A stretch of DNA of 8,804 bases from contig PWLT01000412.1 of NCBI GenBank assembly GCA_003558415.1, positions 1 to 8,804 on the forward strand. The letters run 5' to 3'. The position numbers and the translations under genes were made by a program. Shown here piece after piece: positions 6,560 to 8,804 of the stretch; positions within the stretch are counted from its first letter, which is position 1, and each line of letters starts with the position of its first letter. This stretch comes from Hyphomicrobiales bacterium. Its GTDB lineage: Bacteria; Pseudomonadota; Alphaproteobacteria; Rhodobacterales; Rhodobacteraceae. The notes beneath the pieces were generated by a model, which did not search any database, had not been told where the DNA came from, and worked only from the letters and a program-made list of their open reading frames with translations.

Positions 6560-6592
6560 CCGGGCACGATCGAAACAACAGGGAGTACGGAC

Positions 6593-7843
6593 ATGTCGGC
6601 ACCCGCCGCCAACATGAAGATCAACGCGGATCGGCTGTGGGAGTCCATCCACGAGATGGCGAAGATCGGCCCCGGCGTGGCCGGCGGCAATAATCGTCAG
6701 ACGCTCACCGATGACGATGCCGAAGGGCGCGCGCTGTTTCAGACATGGTGCGAGGATGCGGGGCTGAGCATGGGCCTTGACGAGATGGGCAACATGTTCG
6801 CCCGCCGCGAGGGCACCGACCCCGACGCGCTGCCGGTCTATGTGGGCTCGCATCTCGACACTCAGCCCACCGGCGGGCGCTATGACGGGGTGCTTGGCGT
6901 GCTGGGCGGGCTGGAGATCATCCGCACGCTCAACGATCTGGACGTGAAGACAAAGCACCCCATCGTGGTCACCAACTGGACCAATGAGGAAGGCACGCGC
7001 TTTGCCCCCGCGATGCTGGCCTCGGGCGTGTTCGCCGGCGTGCATGAACGCGACTGGGCCTTTACGCGCGAGGATGCCGAAGGCAAGCGCTTCGACGAGG
7101 AGCTTGAGCGCATCGGCTGGAAGGGCGGTGAGAAGGTGGGCGAGCGCAAGATGCACGCCTTCTTCGAGCTCCATATCGAGCAGGGGCCGATTCTGGAGGC
7201 CGAGGGCAAGGATATCGGCGTCGTCACCCATGGTCAGGGGCTGAGCTGGACGCAGGTGACTGTGACGGGCAAGGACTCCCATACCGGCTCCACCCCCATG
7301 CCGATGCGCAAGAACGCCGGGCTGGGTATGGCGCGCATTCTCGAACTGGTGGATCGGATCGCCTGGAACCACAAGCCCGATGCGGTGGGGGCGGCGGGCC
7401 ATATCGATGTTTACCCCAATTCGCGCAACGTGATCCCCGGCAAGGCGGTCTTCACTGTCGATTTCCGCTCACCCGACATAGAGGTGATCGCGGATATGGA
7501 GAAGCGCCTCGCGGAAGGGGCGAAGAAGATCTGCGATGAGATGGGCTTGCAGGTCGAACTTGAGAAGGTCGGCGGCTTCGATCCGGTGAAATTCGATGAG
7601 GGCTGCGTGGATGCCGTGCGTCGTGCGGCCGAGCGACTGGGCTACAGCCATCGCGAGATCGTCTCGGGCGCGGGGCATGATGCGTGCTGGATCAACCGGG
7701 TGGCGCCCACGGCGATGGTGATGTGCCCATGCGTGGACGGGCTGAGCCATAACGAGGCCGAGGAGATCACGAAGGACTGGGCCGAGAAGGGCGCCAATGT
7801 GCTGATGCATGCGGTGGTCGAGACGGCGGAGGTTGTTCGGTGA
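6593..7843 (+). CDS. N-carbamoyl-beta-alanine amidohydrolase (beta-ureidopropionase), M20 Zn-dependent hydrolase
   Basis: Hydrolyses N-carbamoyl-beta-alanine to beta-alanine, CO2 and ammonia, third step of the reductive pathway (PydC/HyuC/AmaB type). The 416-residue protein has the two-metal M20 layout: H87 and D89 in GSHLDTQPTGG, bridging D98 in RYDGVLG, E132/E133 in TNEEGTRF, H194 in ELHIEQGP and H386 in LSHNEAEE. The steps H87-D98 (11) and D98-E133 (35) equal those I recall for yeast beta-alanine synthase (H114, D125, E160). The dimerisation lid region (about 210-330) includes DSHTGSTPMPMRKNAG and NVIPG, typical of the carbamoylase group. ATG at 6593 follows GGGAG by 7 bases; the frame is open further upstream into the aminotransferase but without a ribosome site. 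L-carbamoylase or allantoate amidohydrolase are relatives with the same motifs; the position between aminotransferase and dihydropyrimidinase favours the beta-alanine substrate. Confidence 0.93.
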   Translation: MSAPAANMKINADRLWESIHEMAKIGPGVAGGNNRQTLTDDDAEGRALFQTWCEDAGLSMGLDEMGNMFARREGTDPDALPVYVGSHLDTQPTGGRYDGVLGVLGGLEIIRTLNDLDVKTKHPIVVTNWTNEEGTRFAPAMLASGVFAGVHERDWAFTREDAEGKRFDEELERIGWKGGEKVGERKMHAFFELHIEQGPILEAEGKDIGVVTHGQGLSWTQVTVTGKDSHTGSTPMPMRKNAGLGMARILELVDRIAWNHKPDAVGAAGHIDVYPNSRNVIPGKAVFTVDFRSPDIEVIADMEKRLAEGAKKICDEMGLQVELEKVGGFDPVKFDEGCVDAVRRAAERLGYSHREIVSGAGHDACWINRVAPTAMVMCPCVDGLSHNEAEEITKDWAEKGANVLMHAVVETAEVVR

Positions 7844-7860
7844 GCCCCGAGGTGAGGGGA

Positions 7861-7920
7861 TATCGGACGGGCCGGGGGCGCTGCCCCCGGACCCCCGGGA
7901 TATTTGGACGAAAAAGAAGG
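7861..7920. repeat. GC-rich hairpin repeat (REP-like) between amidohydrolase and dihydropyrimidinase genes
   Basis: CCGGGGGC (7872-7879) and GCCCCCGG (7883-7890) form a perfect 8-bp hairpin with a GCT loop; a second copy of CCCCCGG (7892-7898) can replace the right arm. It is followed by GGATATTTGG and an A-rich stretch (7910-7918). I recall very similar blocks between genes across Rhodobacteraceae genomes (memory, not searched). No T run follows on the plus strand. It occupies the middle of a 127-bp spacer inside an otherwise compact operon; the rest of the spacer holds the dihydropyrimidinase ribosome site. Confidence 0.6.
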
Positions 7921-7970
7921 GGCCGGTTCGGGATGGGCGCGGCCCCGGCGCTCGACAGGAGAGGTGCGAG

Positions 7971-8804
7971 ATGACAACCAGGGTCGTGAAGAACGGAACG
8001 GTCGTGACCGCCGACCGGACATGGAAGGCCGACATCCTGATCGAAGGCGAGACGATCAGGGAGATCGGGGAGGACCTCAAGGGAGATGAGTATATCGACG
8101 CCGAAGGGGCCTATGTCATCCCTGGGGGGATTGATCCGCACACGCATATGGAGATGCCCTTCATGGGCACCACCGCCGCCGAGACCTTCGAGACCGGCAC
8201 CTGGGCGGCGGCCTGCGGGGGCACGACGATGCTGGTGGATTTCTGTCTGCCCGGCCCTGATGGCAGCCTCAGGAACGCGATCAATGAATGGCACCGCAAG
8301 TCGGCGCCGCAGATCTGTTCCGATATCGGCTATCACATGGCGGTGACCGGCTGGAACGAGACCATCTTCAACGAGATGAAGGACGCCGTGGAGATGGGCG
8401 TCAACTCGTTCAAGCACTTCATGGCCTACAAGGGCGCGCTGATGATCGAGGATGACGAGATGTTCGCATCCTTCAAGCGCTGCAAGGAACTGGGCGCGCT
8501 GCCCATGGTGCATGCCGAGAACGGCGATATCGTGGCCGATCTGCAGCAACAGATGCTCGAGCAGGGCATCACCGGCCCTGAAGGCCACGCCTATTCGCGC
8601 CCTCCCGAGGTCGAGGGCGAAGCCGCCAACCGCGCCATCATGATCGCCGATGCCGCGGGCGTGCCGCTCTATATCGTGCATGTGTCCTGCGAGCAGGCGC
8701 ATGAGGCGATCCGGCGCGCGCGCCAGAAGGGGATGCGCGTCTATGGCGAGCCTCTCGCGCAGTTCCTCACGCTCGACGAATCCGAGTATTTCAACAAGGA
8801 CTGG
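7971..8804 (+). CDS. hydA: Dihydropyrimidinase (D-hydantoinase family), C-terminus cut by window edge
   Basis: Opens the ring of dihydrouracil or dihydrothymine to the N-carbamoyl-beta-amino acid, second step of the pathway. The frame runs from ATG at 7971 to the last base, giving 278 residues of an expected 480 or so. The amidohydrolase-fold metal site is present: H57 and H59 in IDPHTHMEMPF, the carboxylated lysine K148 in SFKHFMAYKG, H181 in MVHAENGD and H237 in YIVHVSCEQ. These sit at a constant offset of about 2 from the bacterial D-hydantoinase ligands H58/H60, K150, H183 and H239 as I recall them, and substrate-binding Y153 matches Y155. The last ligand, an aspartate near 313, lies outside the window. 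AGGAGAGG (7957-7964) lies 6 bases before the ATG. The gene is third in the operon after the aminotransferase and amidohydrolase. Pathway context favours dihydropyrimidine over synthetic hydantoin substrates. Confidence 0.95.
   Translation, partial: MTTRVVKNGTVVTADRTWKADILIEGETIREIGEDLKGDEYIDAEGAYVIPGGIDPHTHMEMPFMGTTAAETFETGTWAAACGGTTMLVDFCLPGPDGSLRNAINEWHRKSAPQICSDIGYHMAVTGWNETIFNEMKDAVEMGVNSFKHFMAYKGALMIEDDEMFASFKRCKELGALPMVHAENGDIVADLQQQMLEQGITGPEGHAYSRPPEVEGEAANRAIMIADAAGVPLYIVHVSCEQAHEAIRRARQKGMRVYGEPLAQFLTLDESEYFNKDW

Noticed and set aside
5154..6602. 482-residue antisense open frame opposite the aminotransferase gene
   Set aside because: Shadow of a GC-rich gene; low-complexity composition and no family features.
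7933..7974. 13-codon upstream frame whose TGA overlaps the dihydropyrimidinase ATG
   Set aside because: The ATGA overlap is suggestive of coupling, but there is no clear ribosome site and no conserved signal; chance is as likely.
6401..8702. Antisense open frames opposite the amidohydrolase and dihydropyrimidinase genes
   Set aside because: They span gene borders on the coding strand, contain no domains and are explained by third-position G/C bias.
1..8804. Search for CRISPR, tRNA/rRNA, insertion sequence, toxin-antitoxin or defence genes
   Set aside because: None seen: no spaced direct repeats, no cloverleaf, no transposase. The locus is fully explained by pyrimidine catabolism plus one protease.

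Overview
The window reads as chromosomal DNA of a GC-rich alphaproteobacterium, most likely of the Rhodobacteraceae (Roseobacter/Rhodobacter type). This rests on the strong G/C third-position bias, the gene order of a reductive pyrimidine-degradation locus, RutR-like regulators with TTGAC-N6-GTCAA operators, and a GC-rich intergenic repeat near 7860-7920 of a kind I recall from that family. The placement is inference; there is no rRNA or marker gene here.

Layout. On the minus strand at the left edge (1-673) is the N-terminal part of a site-2-type M50 membrane metalloprotease, transcribed away from the rest. A 173-bp divergent promoter region with a strong 18-bp palindrome separates it from preT (847-2178, +) and preA (2303-3604, +), the two subunits of NAD(P)H-dependent dihydropyrimidine dehydrogenase. 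A GC-rich, highly structured spacer (3605-3783) lies between preA and two convergent, tandem TetR/RutR-like regulator genes on the minus strand (3784-4395 and 4392-5051, overlapping as ATGA). The regulators are divergent from a second plus-strand operon: omega-amino acid (beta-alanine):pyruvate aminotransferase (5214-6530), an M20-family N-carbamoyl-beta-alanine amidohydrolase (6593-7843) and dihydropyrimidinase (7971 to beyond 8804). The 162-bp regulator/aminotransferase spacer carries two RutR-type operators 32 bp apart.

Together the genes encode the complete reductive route. PreTA reduces uracil/thymine to the dihydropyrimidine; dihydropyrimidinase opens the ring to N-carbamoyl-beta-alanine (or N-carbamoyl-beta-aminoisobutyrate); the amidohydrolase releases beta-alanine, CO2 and ammonia; the aminotransferase turns beta-alanine into malonate semialdehyde. 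The two RutR-like proteins are the obvious candidate pyrimidine sensors. No transporter and no malonate-semialdehyde dehydrogenase is seen in the window.

The enzymes belong to a known pathway and all visible catalytic residues are intact, so I do not claim a new system. The parts worth a second look are regulatory: the paired RutR-like paralogues with paired operators, the separate non-RutR palindrome before preT, hairpins in all three within-operon spacers, and the repeat-like spacer after preA.
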